Shown here: positions 33,061 through 43,400 of the stretch, in pieces
How the letters are laid out: each line of letters opens with the position of its first letter
How positions within the stretch are numbered: the stretch's first letter is position 1
NCBI GenBank assembly: GCA_021234155.1
Contig: JAJEKV010000823.1
Coordinates: 20,556 to 84,555 of the forward strand
Reading direction: 5' to 3'
Origin: Isoetes taiwanensis
Lineage: Eukaryota > Streptophyta > Lycopodiopsida > Isoetales > Isoetaceae
DNA: 64,000 bases
The notes under the pieces: model-generated
Told to the model about the DNA's origin: nothing
Seen by the model: the letters and a program-made list of their open reading frames with translations, nothing else
Database searches by the model: none
Translations under genes and position numbers: made by a program

Positions 33061-34430
33061 CTCACCCGCAATGATTGTTGACTGATTTTCAATGTCATCT
33101 GACTCAATGTTTGCACATATGTGACACTCACCATCTATGAAGTCCTGGGCCTCATGCTGGTCGTCATCCTCATCCGCTTCTGTTGGTGAATCCCAATCCA
33201 TAAGCTCTGCCAAGGCTGCTTGCATGACAAATGGGCAATCATGTGTTCGGTGCCCTGGTTGGAAGCACCTGAAACATAACTTCTTCTCGATGCACTCCTG
33301 TCTCTTCTCCTTCGTCAGACTGTCTAGGATACGCTTTAGTATACTGCCTCTTGATGCATTCTGCGGTTTACGGTCCCCAAAGGTTTTACCCTGAGCTCTT
33401 CCCTGCTGTTGGCCTGCTGATGGCGTAGCTGCTGGTTGCTTACTCTGGTATTGCCCTTGGTACTGCCCTGAAGTTTTACCCTTGAATGCCGACTGTTTCT
33501 CTGCTGGAGTTGATGGTGCTTCCTCCAAACTTATAGCTTTGTCTTGGGCCTCTGTGACTGACTTTGGGTTTATTGCTCTAACAAGCCTCTTGATGTTGCT
33601 GTTCAACCCTTCAATGTAAGTTTCGACTGCTTGCCTTTCCGACACTCCAGGAACATGGAGTCTAAGTCTCATAAATTCTTACAGATGCCCGCTCTGATGA
33701 CAATGTACCCTGGTTCAACCTATAGAACTGTTGGATCTGCCTACTAGTATGCGACCTAGGCACATAATGTCAAGGAAGGCCTTCTTTGAAGGTTTTGAAT
33801 CAAGAATCGTTCCTTTTGAGCTTGTTGGACTTGGCATAACCCTTCCACCGATTCATTTGCTCCTATCAAGTTTGCTGTAGCAACTTTCCCTATATCTTTA
33901 TCCTTCATGCCATAAGAGTTGCCAAACTCTTCCATCTCATCAAGCCAGGTTTCTGCCTCCATACCTGACTTGTCCTTTCCTGAGAACTGTCCCAACTTCC
34001 TAGTCTTCCACACATTGCTCATAGCACTGTCCACTTTCTTCTGATAATCATCTTCCTTCCTTGCCCTGGCTCTTACCTGTGGAGTATCGGACTCACTTTC
34101 CAAGCTAGAACTGTCTTGGATGCGGAAGTGTGTTCGATGAACTGGAGCTAGGTGGTGTTGGACTCCTTCTGTTTCTCCTTTTCCTCTTCCTGTCTCTGAC
34201 ATTCCCCTAATTGTCCTGCCCTTCCGGTTGTGGAGCTTCCTCGATGCCTTGCTGAGGTAGCGGTGGAGGTGGTGGTGGAGCAGGTGCATATTCCTGGGCA
34301 TTCATCAATGGGGTGGCCCAGTGGATCAGCTGATGCATCTGGGTCCTCATCTGGACGAGCCTTGCGTTGATTGCTTCCGGCGTCATATCGTCATTGTTGT
34401 CATCCTGATCACGTCCGAAAAGGTTCCTGG
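33052..34430 (-). CDS. gag: Gag polyprotein (copy 2)
   Basis: The first Met is probably MTPEAINARLVQMRTQMHQL (about 34420), after a 3' splice-like TCCTTGCAG|C near 34487. A proline-rich stretch follows, then a frame carrying VDSAMSNVWKTRKLGQFSGK and WLDEMEEFGNSYGMKDKD (34301-33756). After one frame change comes the frame at 33672-33052 with VSERQAVETYIEGLN, a Gln/Lys-rich basic part, and the zinc knuckle CFRCFQPGHRTHDC (CX2CX4HX4C), which binds RNA. The end (FIDGECHICANIE) leads into the protease. Confidence 0.9.
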
Positions 34431-34679
34431 GTACCCACTGGTGATGTCGGCTTTGAGAACCTGAACCTGTGTTCCTTGCTGCAAGGATTAATCATCAATG
34501 CTTGTTATTAAGTTACACAATAGTCGTTTTTGCCTACAATTAAATTGTTGTTAGGTACAAAAGAAATCATATGAAAATTCCATTTGTAAGTCAACATCAT
34601 GGTAATACATTAATTAATATATAGGAATACATCTAATGGATTACATGATAATACTTAAGAAAGAGTTACAATGTACTTT

Positions 34680-36228
34680 AATTAAGTTAACAAACAAATC
34701 TTCCATCAATGATGTCGCTTGAAGAAGTTCTTGATTTTCTTGAATGTTGTGCCCTTGCCCATGTTCCGCAAAGATTCGGCCGCCGATCCTCCCCTCAATG
34801 CTCTTGCCACGTGGTGCTTGGGAGTTAAGTGCCGTTGCTGCCACCACTGACAAGTGCGCATCCCTGAGGTGGCCCCTTGCGAAGTCGAGGGCATGAAGGG
34901 CTACGGATCTCTTGAAGAGTATAACATGGTCCATTCCGACATCTATCTTGGCATGCTGCCCAAACCCGTAAAGTGCTATAAGGAGCTGGCGATTCCTCAC
35001 CCCTTGGGCTGAACTCCTTGTCAAAGACTATCATCCGTCCCCTGGGCTAAGGGCCGGAAGATAGTACCTGAGTGATTTACCCCTGTGTGGCCCCGTGGCT
35101 CCCATGCCTCTCCTGCGAGCTGCCTCACCGAAGATATCTATTGCTGTAAGATCTTCGTGGTCCCTCCACATTGTTCTTCGCGTTCTCGTGTTGATGCCGC
35201 TCGATGCTTCACGCACGCTCATGGAGCGGACTGGTCGGCTTGAACTTGGGCCTCTTCCCGGCTTGTACAACCTGCTTTGGATCTCCTGGAATTCCTCTTC
35301 TGGAATGTCGGGTTGCTGTTGTTGAAACATCTGCCTTATCTGCGGTATGCACGGATATCCGACATAGTTTCCCCACGCCATAGGAGTGTGGCTCGGCTAC
35401 CTCCCTTGGGATCTCTGGTAGGAGTAGTCGATGAAGTCGCTACCACTGTTCACGTGCAATTAGGCCTAGGAGCACCGTCCATCCTGAGGTTCTCCTCTTG
35501 GCAATAGGGAAGGTTAGGGATGTCGATTGGCGAATATGTACTCCTCGACGGTCGATGATTGGGGTGAGGGCATTGATACCTATTGGCGGCTCGAAGTCGC
35601 CTTAGCACCTCTTTTGTTGCTGAGCTGGGCAGCCTCTCCATCCTTCTTGCCTCCCCTTATCTCCCAACTTGGGTTCTCCTCCTCTTCCTCCTCGTAATCT
35701 GTTCAATCCGCCCAACATAGGTGTTTACGATGTGGGTAGTGGTATTAGGTACTCGTAGTCACCGATCTCGTGGATACCTATCTGCTGCTGCCGAGTGTCG
35801 AGAGATGCTAAATCCAAGGGTTGAATCGACGGCTGCTTTGGTTGGTTGACCCGCCTGCATCTTGCATGAACAAGGCTAAGGCTGCCCGGTTTGAGACGCA
35901 CCTATGCCTATGGTGCTTACAGGTCATGTAGTCTGGCATATTTCTGGTTCTATCCCACAGCCTACTCTTGCCCCTGGATCCCCCACCTACGGCTTGGGCA
36001 AGAGTGTCTAAGGAAACCCATTTCCCTCCCCTAGGTGGCAAGCTAACTTCCCGGGTAGAATGTGGCCGATCATACATTGATGATGATGTCGATTGTAGTA
36101 AGGAGTTACGGTTAAGGTGGCATGAAGATCAAAGAGATGATCAAAGACATGAAAGGCTTGCTCAGCAGGAAATTCACGGATGTGATTGGAGTCATTGTAC
36201 CATCTAACAAAGCTTGATGGTGCCATTG
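34680..36228 (-). CDS. ORFX: extra ORF between H3-like region and gag (copy 2)
   Basis: Function not recognised. The first ATG (36226-36224) opens APSSFVRWYNDSNHIREF, then FHVFDHLFDLHATLTVTPYY. After a frame change comes REVSLPPRGGKWVSLDTLAQ, RLWDRTRNMPDYMTCKHHRH and RAALALFM (36077-35808). Then there is a less conserved middle (35640-35400), and a frame with IPQIRQMFQQQQPDIPEEEF, RLYKPGRGPSSS and FGEAARRRGMG (35381-35031). The end reads LLIALYGFGQHAKIDVGMDH and ARGHLRDAHLSVVAA (to 34680). The same blocks occur in copy 1 at 6609-8155, so this is a family feature of about 500 codons. It is preceded by a conserved TATA box. Confidence 0.55.
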
Positions 36229-36334
36229 AGCAAAAGTGGCTATGAAAAATGGCTGATGGAGATAAGCAAAGGCCTAGGAAATCGCCAAAGGGGCTGAGAG
36301 CAACTCTGATGGGGAGGAAATGACAAATGAGGGC

Positions 36335-36346
36335 CCTTTTTATAGA
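36335..36346 (-). promoter_or_regulatory. Internal TATA box upstream of ORFX (copy 2)
   Basis: The minus strand reads GTCTATAAAAAG, about 110 bp before the first ATG of ORFX, as in copy 1 (6495-6506). Confidence 0.5.
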
Positions 36347-36520
36347 CTAGGGGTGCCTCGGGTTCCGTGCACAATGGTTCTTGATGGGGAAGACTTCAAA
36401 TCTATGGCTCTGGGTGTCCAAATGAACTACCATGAAGTGCAATTCTAGACAAAACAAAGCAAGAAATACTACATGGCAATTTGTTGTGTCAAAATTGGTC
36501 AATCTGGGCAAAATTAGGCG

Positions 36521-36593
36521 AAATCGGGTGGCGTTGCGCAGAATGGCTCTGCGTCGCGGGCGCAGGTGGGTTTTGCGCGACGCGACCCGATTT
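36521..36593 (-). promoter_or_regulatory. Stem-loop between ORFX and H3-like (copy 2, first)
   Basis: AAATCGGGTGGCGTTGCGCA at 36521-36540 pairs with the segment at 36574-36593 (reverse complement AAATCGGGTCGCGTCGCGCA), 18 of 20 positions matching, around a GC-rich loop. It lies at the same place as the hairpins of copy 1. Confidence 0.7.
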
Positions 36594-36720
36594 CGGGTTA
36601 TTTCCCTTTTTGTGAAGAGTTTTAGGGAATTAAAAGATCCTAACATGACTCTTAACATGATTCTAACTTAGTTAACAACTTTTGTTACTTAATTTGGACA
36701 TGGATTAGCTATAGAATGGC

Positions 36721-36795
36721 GAAATCGGGTTGCGTTGCGCAAACGGGCCCTGCGTCACGGGCGCAGATGGGTTTTGCGCGACGCGACCCGGTTTC
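36721..36795 (-). promoter_or_regulatory. Stem-loop between ORFX and H3-like (copy 2, second)
   Basis: A second version about 200 bp away: GAAATCGGGTTGCGTTGCGC at 36721-36740 pairs with GCGCGACGCGACCCGGTTTC at 36776-36795, about 17 of 20 positions matching. Confidence 0.7.
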
Positions 36796-37004
36796 GTCAA
36801 TTTTTTGCAATTTTTTGACTAATTAAGTTAGGATTTTTAACTAACTAATTTTTCTTTCATCATACCAATTTTAATGGTCAAAACTAAACTAAAATTCGAG
36901 CTACTTAAACACATTTTCATGCAAGAATTAAGATCAGTTTACAACAAAATTTTGTATCTGTATAGAAAACTTAATAAGTACATTAATTCAACAAAATTGC
37001 ATCT

Positions 37005-37376
37005 TCAAGGGTATTCCTTGCGGATGCGACGCGCCAAGTGTATATCCTTGGGCATCAGGGTCACCCTCTTTGCATGGATTGCGCAGAGGTTTCCCTCTTC
37101 GAACAACTGGGTGAGCTCGGCCTCAACGGCTACCTGCAACATCCGAGTTGTGAGCGACGTCACCCTATAGTCGGTGACGAACTCCTGCATTACTTCCTGC
37201 ATGAGCCGCTCAAATGGTGCCTTCCTAATCAGGAGATTAGTGCACTGTTGGAAGTGCTTAATCTCCCGAAAAACTCGGGCGTGCGGGGAGTTAGGCCCAT
37301 GGTGGACCTTCTTCGGCTTCTCGGGTTGTGGCGGCGGCAGCTTGGGCTGCTTCTTTGGTGGCCGCCCCCCCTCCAC
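37005..37376 (-). CDS. Histone H3-like protein inside a retrotransposon (copy 2, N-terminus lost)
   Basis: An open frame of about 123 codons ending in a stop at 37005-37007. The first part is a Pro/Lys-rich tail ([18 protein letters not shown]); none of the usual H3 tail marks (ARTKQ, ARKS) is visible. From there to the end it is a full histone H3 fold: alpha-[19 protein letters not shown], alpha-1 [14 protein letters not shown], loop 1 VTDYRVTS, alpha-2 [19 protein letters not shown], then [17 protein letters not shown] and [11 protein letters not shown]. By eye, more than half of the fold matches canonical H3. Loop 1 has canonical H3 length, so it lacks the longer loop typical of plant CENH3, while IKHFQQ-TNLLI resembles the CENH3 alpha-N. 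It is collinear with ORFX-gag-pol of copy 2. The upstream end is cut by a CACTA-type terminus at 37377, so no start codon is present. Confidence 0.85.
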   Translation of the reverse strand: MEGGRPPKKQPKLPPPQPEKPKKVHHGPNSPHARVFREIKHFQQCTNLLIRKAPFERLMQEVMQEFVTDYRVTSLTTRMLQVAVEAELTQLFEEGNLCAIHAKRVTLMPKDIHLARRIRKEYP

Positions 37377-38300
37377 CACACTGACCCCAATTTTTGGTCC
37401 ACAGTTGTTTTTTACTTGTACGGAAGTGTTGTTTTATGCCAAAAACAACATCAAAATGGCCCCAAAAGTCCACGTGGCCCGTTTATCCGGATTTGCACAA
37501 AGAGACAGTGGTTTTTTAGCAGAAAATTTCCACTGTGGTTTTTTTGGCACCCTTTTTTTTTTTTGTCAACGTGTCCTTTTTTTCACTATTGTTTTTCGCA
37601 AAATTTTGTCAACGTGTGGTTTTTTCTTGACTGTGGTTTTTTTCACGAGCCATACGTTGTTGTTCATCAAAATAACACGCGTTGGTTTAGATATTACTAC
37701 ACGTGTAAACTTAAATTACAACGTCAAAGTAAGATGGTTTTTAAAAAAAATTACATGTAATTTAACCAAGTACCACCTGTTACTTAAATCTAGCTATTGT
37801 TTTTAATGCTACTAAAAGCACTATTAGTACATATAGAAAAAGAAAGATGATGTTCCAATGTGTTTTTAGGCCAATGTTTTTTGTGGAACCATGCGTTGTT
37901 TAGCATTAACTTTACTACACCTGAAAAACTAAATTACAACACTAGAAATAAAGGATTTTGCAAAAGAAAAGAACGCAGTAGGGAAATGAAAAAAAAAATA
38001 ATGTTTTCAAGTGTTCTTTTTCTAAATATAGACACGTTTTAAGTGTTGTTTTTAAAAAATTAAAAAAAATCACGCATAGCTTTTTTTTATTTACGAAACA
38101 CTACATGTGTTATTGAAATATAGCTATTGTTTTCCTAAAATAAGGACGTGTAAAAAGTAATATTATAACACGTAGAAAAAACGTGAATTTCTAATGTGGT
38201 TGTTTAATGAATGAGATATTGACACGTGGCATGCTTTTGAAATAAAAAAATATTATTATTACATATAGAAAAAAACAATTGCTGTTTCTAATGTCTTATA
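37377..38300. mobile_element. CACTA-type transposon end and subterminal region
   Basis: It starts CACACTGACCCCAATTTTTG and continues GTCCACAGTTGTTTTTT, identical to the inverted terminus at 61213. Homology with the reverse complement of about 60270-61213 runs for roughly 900 bp, with many AACGTGT / ACACGTG motifs, as is common in CACTA subterminal regions. It abuts the H3-like frame of gypsy copy 2. I could not find its partner end: the flank next to it (CAC) does not match the TAT next to the 61213 end. Confidence 0.75.
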
Positions 38301-40384
38301 ACTAATTTATAATTTAAACCATTTGCTCCCACTTAGACCACTTTCCACTTTCATTTTTTGCTACTGTTTATATTTATTAAAGAATTCCACTTTGGTTTTT
38401 GGCTATTGTTCAAAAAAAAAAAGAAACACATAAAATCAATATTCACAATATAGAGCAAGCTCATTGTATAAAGAACAGGAAGACAATTTTGTTGATGTAT
38501 TTTCATTGTATTTTGAATGTATTTTGAGAAAAACAGATTGAATGTTAAAAAGAGAAGCAGCGAAAATAAAGAAATAAGCTATTTTTCTTGTTTCTGCTCT
38601 GTGTTTACTTCAACAGATTTTAGAACGGGTTTTTTGAGGCTAATCTAATATAATAGCTTGTTCCTTTAGTTTCATTTCACAGCATCTCTGATCCATTCGA
38701 AGGAGAAGGTTTCACGTTATCCCAGAGACAAGCAGGTGTCACATTTACTAGCCCCTCTGTAGGCACCGATTCAATCCTTCAATAGGTAAGTTGCAAGCCT
38801 GCCTTGATTGGCCTTGATTCCCAAAATAAGACAATGTCTGCAAATAGAGTCACCTATCATTTAAGGAACAAACTCAAAACTAACACAAGATCAATTAGTT
38901 TAAAGATAAAAACTAGTCCAGATCTTACTGTTCTATTTCTGAAGCTTTGGTTCACAAAATGAAGCTTCCAGGTGCGAAGAACCCCAGTCGAATCCTTTGT
39001 TGCTTTGAGATACCATTTCCTAAAGTGCCTAAAGATTTGAGTTAGTAATGCTAGAACTAGAGATCAAAAACATAAGAAAAAATAGATAATGGCATACCTC
39101 TGTTTCTGCTTTGTTGCTGCTCCTCCGCCATAGCTCATTCTTTCGCTCTTTAGATCAAAAGTCGCCTGATGCGGATTTTGTATCGCCATAGACAAGGGAG
39201 CTTCTCCAACTATTTGCTTCTTAAACACATGAAACCCAAGAAAAATCTCTGCAAACTTGAAGATCGAAAGAAAAATGCTGTTTGCTCACGGATCCAAGGG
39301 AAAACTTGTGGAATCACGGGATAACTAAGACCGCTTGAACCGCGAGATCTCAAGGCTAAGACTTTTAAAAGCCGGATCTGAAGCGGAACTAGATTTAGAT
39401 GAAGAATATCAAGGACCGGGATACAAGGGAAAAGGAGAAAAAATGAGTCTCTAGAATAAGCGGAGAAGAAAAAAAAATAAGCATTTTTTTTTAGACCAAA
39501 GAAAATTTCCGGACGCTGATTTGCCATATCCAAGATCAAGCAAGGCCACTAAGGCCAGCCCCGCCCTTGCCCTTGCCCTTGCCCTCGCCATCGCCATCTT
39601 CGGCTGGAAGGAAAAGAAGGAAAAAGAAGGTCGCCATAGCGGGAAGGAAAGAGGTCGCCATAGCCGGAAGGAAGGAGAAGGCGGAAGGAAAGGGTGGGAG
39701 CACGACCAAAGGCAGGGAAGACCGACAACCAATAGGATGATACTACAAGGATCACAATCAAACCGTTCATGGCGCCAAATCTCGTCCGTTCATCTCGGCA
39801 AAAAAAAAAAACCTATACTACAATTTATTTTTCGACATTGTAGTTAGGTATAATGTCCCCAATGAATATTACTTGGGGACATTTTCCACTTTGGGGGTCT
39901 TCCTTCACCATAGCTTCCACCTTCATAGCTCGATTGCCATCTATACACCCTTCGATGTTGCCATAGCTTGGCGACATATAGAAAGGCGAGCCAAGCAGCG
40001 TTGTCGGCCCTACGTGAGCTTCTGTTTTGAACAAAGTCCAGATCCATCATAGCCGAGCTTGGGATTAAACAGGTCCGTCGCGAAGAGTATTTCTTGCAAT
40101 CTCCATGAAATGAGTGGAGAAAATTGAAATTTGCGAAAGTTGACATGCACATGATGATGTGGCATGCCATTGGTGATATGTCATACCAAGCAAGCAAGAT
40201 AAAACCGACTAGGCCAAAAATATAAAATGTGCAACTTTGGTTTCCCATGGGGTGATGTGGCAAATTTTTATCGCAAGATATGAGTGATGTGGACATGATG
40301 ATGACTATGCAAGCTTTTGGGCATGTTTGTCTCCGTCTCGATGCAAAAAATGTACGGTTCATATTATGGGATGCTTCCCTTGCC
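38300..40384. other. Internal CACTA-related sequence without a supported gene
   Basis: AT-rich to 38640, then mixed. The block at about 39560-39810 is related, in reverse orientation, to 58660-58900 in the intact CACTA element (shared GCCGAGATGAACGG and CCTATTGGTT strings). This indicates that both belong to one family. Small open frames overlap and match nothing I know. Confidence 0.4.
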
Positions 40385-40740
40385 ACAAGATTTTACACGA
40401 TCTGTGCGGCAATGCAATAGTACTGCTGCAACATTTTTCTTCTCTGTAACCTGACAAAGAAAGTATGATGAGAACATGATTGAAATCTCAAATTGGAGCA
40501 AAAAAACAAATGCCACATGTACCTCTGATGTTTTCTTAGGCTGCTTTAGCTCCTCAAATTTAGGAGCATCATTTTTTAATTTCTTGCCCATCCATTTCTT
40601 CAGTTCAGATCGATTGAAGAGCAAAAGGGCTAGTTCTGCAAACAAAGTTAACAGAAGTAAGGAGTAGAGCACAAAAGAATGGCAGAAACGCAAATGCAAA
40701 ATCCAGCAAGATTACTTGCCTTCACTTCCATCGTCTAAAA
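40385..40740 (-). pseudogene. Captured exon fragments of an unidentified host gene
   Basis: On the minus strand a 113-bp block (40635-40523) is framed by TTTGCAG| and GAG|GTACAT and encodes ELALLLFNRSELKKWMGKKL and then NDAPKFEELKQPKKTSE. The next block starts after TTTGTCAG| at 40450 and encodes VTEKKNVAAVLLHCRTD. A preceding block near 40735-40710 (DDGSEG) has similar borders. Splice-site placement and composition look like exons of a real gene taken into the transposon. I cannot name the gene. Confidence 0.45.
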
Positions 40741-41130
40741 TTGTTGGACTTAGCTTCTTCGGAAAAGACTTAACAAATTAGTAGTAGGCTAAACAAATCT
40801 ATGTAGCTAAATAGAGCAATCTACTTCTATTAGCATTATAGTTTACCAGATTTGTAATCATCAACCCGATTCTGAGAGGAAACAAATTCAAGCATAAAAA
40901 TATTTTGATTCTTTGGACAGGCCGAGTTGAGTAGTTATGTCATGTTTAAATGAATCGATCTATAACAGCCGGGTAAACATTTCCTACATGCCCGAAGTGT
41001 GTAACTTCGGCTCTATATAGATCGAGCCTATGATGGCGGGCAAACTAGAATCCAATACCGGGATAGACGCACCGGGAAGCATCGCCGCGGTGTTCCAATC
41101 CGCCAAGCACGTCCTCGGCCGGACTTCGTT
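40741..41130. other. Spacer with nothing recognised
   Basis: AT-rich, turning GC-richer towards the minisatellite. No gene or repeat is seen. Confidence 0.4.
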
Positions 41131-41134
41131 CAAG

Positions 41135-43400
41135 CCTAGGTGGCATGTTTGAGCCTAGGTGGCATGTTTGAGCCCACCTTGGCATGTTTGAGCCACTGGC
41201 ATGTTTGAGCCTAGGTGGCATGTTGGAGCCTAGATGGCATGTTTGAGCCTAGGTGGCATGTTTGAGCCACCTTGGCATGTTGGAGCCCCACATGGCATGT
41301 TGGAGCCTATGTGGCATGTTGGAGCCAGCGTGGCATGTTTGAGCTATCTTGGCTTGTTTTAGCCACCTTGGCATGTTTGAGCCACCTTGGCATGTTTGAG
41401 CCACCTTGGCCAGAGTTGGAGCATAGATGGCATGTTGGAGCCGTGGCATGTTTGAACGCGTTGGAGCCTAGGTTGGAGCCATTTTGTCATGTTGGAGCCT
41501 AGGTGGCATGTTGGAGCCACCTTGGCATCTTTGGAAACCTAGGTGGCATGTTAGAGCCACCTTGGCATAAAGCCCGGACGTGGCATGTTGGAGAGCCCTA
41601 GGTGGCATGTTTGAGCCACCTTGGCATCTTGGACCCTAGATGGCATGTTGGAGCCTAGGTGGCATGTTGGAGCCGCGTGTCATGTTTGAGCCACCTTGGC
41701 AAGTTGGAGCATAGGTTGCATGTTGGAGGCCGCATGGCATGTTTCACCCGGCATGTTGGAGCCTAGGTGGCATGTTTGAACCATTTTGTCATGTTGGAGC
41801 CTAGGTGGCATGTTGGGCCACCTTGGCATGTTTGAGCCTAGTTGGCATGTTAGAGCCACCTTGGCATGTTGGAGCCCGTGGCATGTTTGAGACACCTTGG
41901 CATGTTGGAGCCTAGATGGCATGTTAGCCTAGGTGGCATGTTGGAGCCCATGTGGCATGTTTGAGTCACCTTGGCATGTTGGAGCCTGGGTGGCATGTTG
42001 AAGCCCATGTGGCATGTTTGAGCCACCTTGTCATGTTGGAGCCTAGGTGGCATGTTTGAGCCACCTTGGCATGTTTGAGTCTAGGTGGCATGTTGAGCCA
42101 CGGTGGCATGTTGGAGCCTAGGTGGCATGTTTGAGCCAACTTGGCATATTTAAGCCTAGGTGGCATGTTGTGAGCCACCTTGGCATGTTGGAGCCTAGGT
42201 GGCACATTGGAGCCAACTTGGCATGTTGGAGCTCACGTGGCATGTTGGGCCTGGGTGGCATGTTGGAGAACCTAGGTGGCAATGTTGGAACCTATGTGGC
42301 ATGCTAGGTGGCATGTTGGAGTCCGTGGCATGTTGGGCGTGGGTGGCATGTTGGAGCCCTGGAGTGGCATGTTGGAGCCTAGGTGGCATGTTTGAGCCAC
42401 CTTGGGTGAGCCATGTTGGAGCCACCTAGGTGGCATGTGGAGCCCTGGGTGGCATGTTGGAGCTGAGGCACCTAGGTGGCATGTTGGAGCCTAGGTGGCA
42501 TGTTGAAGCCTAGGTGGCATGTTGGAGCCTAGGTGGCATGCTAGGTGGCATGTTGGAGCCCGTGGCTCCGTGGCATGTTGGAGCCCCTAGGTGGCATGTT
42601 GGAGCCTGGGTGGCATGTTTGAGCCACCTTGGCAGCTTGAAACCTGGTGGCATGTTTGGAGCCTAGGTGGCATGCTAGGTGGCATGTTGGAGCCGTTGGG
42701 CAGGTATGCTAGAGACGAGGCATGTTAGGTGGCATGTTGGAGCCCTGGCATGTTGAAGCCATGGCATGTTGGAGCCCACCGGTGGCATGTTTGAGCCACC
42801 TTGCATGCTTGATCCTAGGTGGCATGTGGGAGCCCAAATGGCATGTTGGGCCTAGGTGGCATGTTGGAGCCTAGGTGGCATGTTGGAGCCACGAGGCATG
42901 TTGGAGCCTAGTTGGCATGTTGGAGCCTACGTGGCATGTTGAAGGCCTTGTTGGGCCTAGGTGGCATATTTGAGCCGCAGGTGGCGTTGGAGCCCTAGGT
43001 GGCTGTGACGTTGAGGCATGTTGGAGCTCCGTGGCATGTTGGAGCCGGGTGGCATGTTGGAGCCTAGGTGGCATGTTGGAGCCTACATGGCATGTTGGAG
43101 CCTAGGTGGCATGTTTGAGGCACCTTGGCAGGTGGCCTAGGTGGCATGTTGGAGCCACCTTGGCATGTTGGAGACCTAGGTGGCATGCTAGAGCTCATGG
43201 CATGTTGGGCCTAGTTGGCATGTTGGAGCCTATGTGGCACCTTGGTGGCATGTTGGAGCCTAGGTGGCATATTTGGAGTCACCTTGGCATGTTTGAGCCC
43301 TAGGTGGCATGTTGGGAGCCAAGGTGGCGCGTTGGGCTCAGGTGGCATGTTGGAGCTCACGTGGCATGTTGGGCCGGGTGGCATGTTATAGCCTAGGTAG
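41135..43400. repeat. 19-bp minisatellite, large array
   Basis: Tandem copies of GCCTAGGTGGCATGTTGGA with a common variant GCCACCTTGGCATGTTTGA, on the order of 115-120 units over 2.26 kb. Many units differ by loss of two or three bases. Because 19 is not a multiple of three and the unit lacks stops in most frames, long spurious frames appear on both strands (WHVGA / CHLGSNMP-type peptides). Confidence 0.95.

Larger units (their letters stand above)
27300..37376 (-). mobile_element. Ty3/gypsy chromovirus, copy 2 (5' side lost)
   Basis: The same family and order as copy 1, on the minus strand: H3-like (37376-37005), two stem-loops, TATA box, ORFX, gag, protease, RT, RNase H, integrase, chromodomain, four GGCGATGATGGGA motif sites, purine tract and 3' LTR. 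The 5' LTR and the start of the H3-like region are missing, because a CACTA-type end begins at 37377. Coding regions are better preserved than in copy 1, with fewer frameshifts. The left boundary is uncertain. Confidence 0.9.

Noticed and set aside
37005-37376. Reading the H3-like gene as an ordinary host histone gene next to the element
   Set aside because: The same segment occurs in copy 1 at the same place between primer site and gag, and ORFX, gag and pol follow collinearly in both; a separate host gene would not be shared in that way.
37005-37376. Firm assignment as CENH3
   Set aside because: The alpha-N region resembles CENH3, but loop 1 has canonical H3 length and the C-terminus (RRIRKEYP) resembles ordinary H3; without a tree it can only be called an H3-like variant.
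37038-37806. Plus-strand frames of 210-240 codons over the H3-like gene and the CACTA end
   Set aside because: They are antisense to the histone frame and run on into T-rich transposon DNA; the recognisable protein is on the minus strand.
41135-43400. CRISPR-like array (short repeats in tandem)
   Set aside because: The 19-bp units are directly contiguous with no unique spacers, and the genome is eukaryotic. It is a minisatellite.
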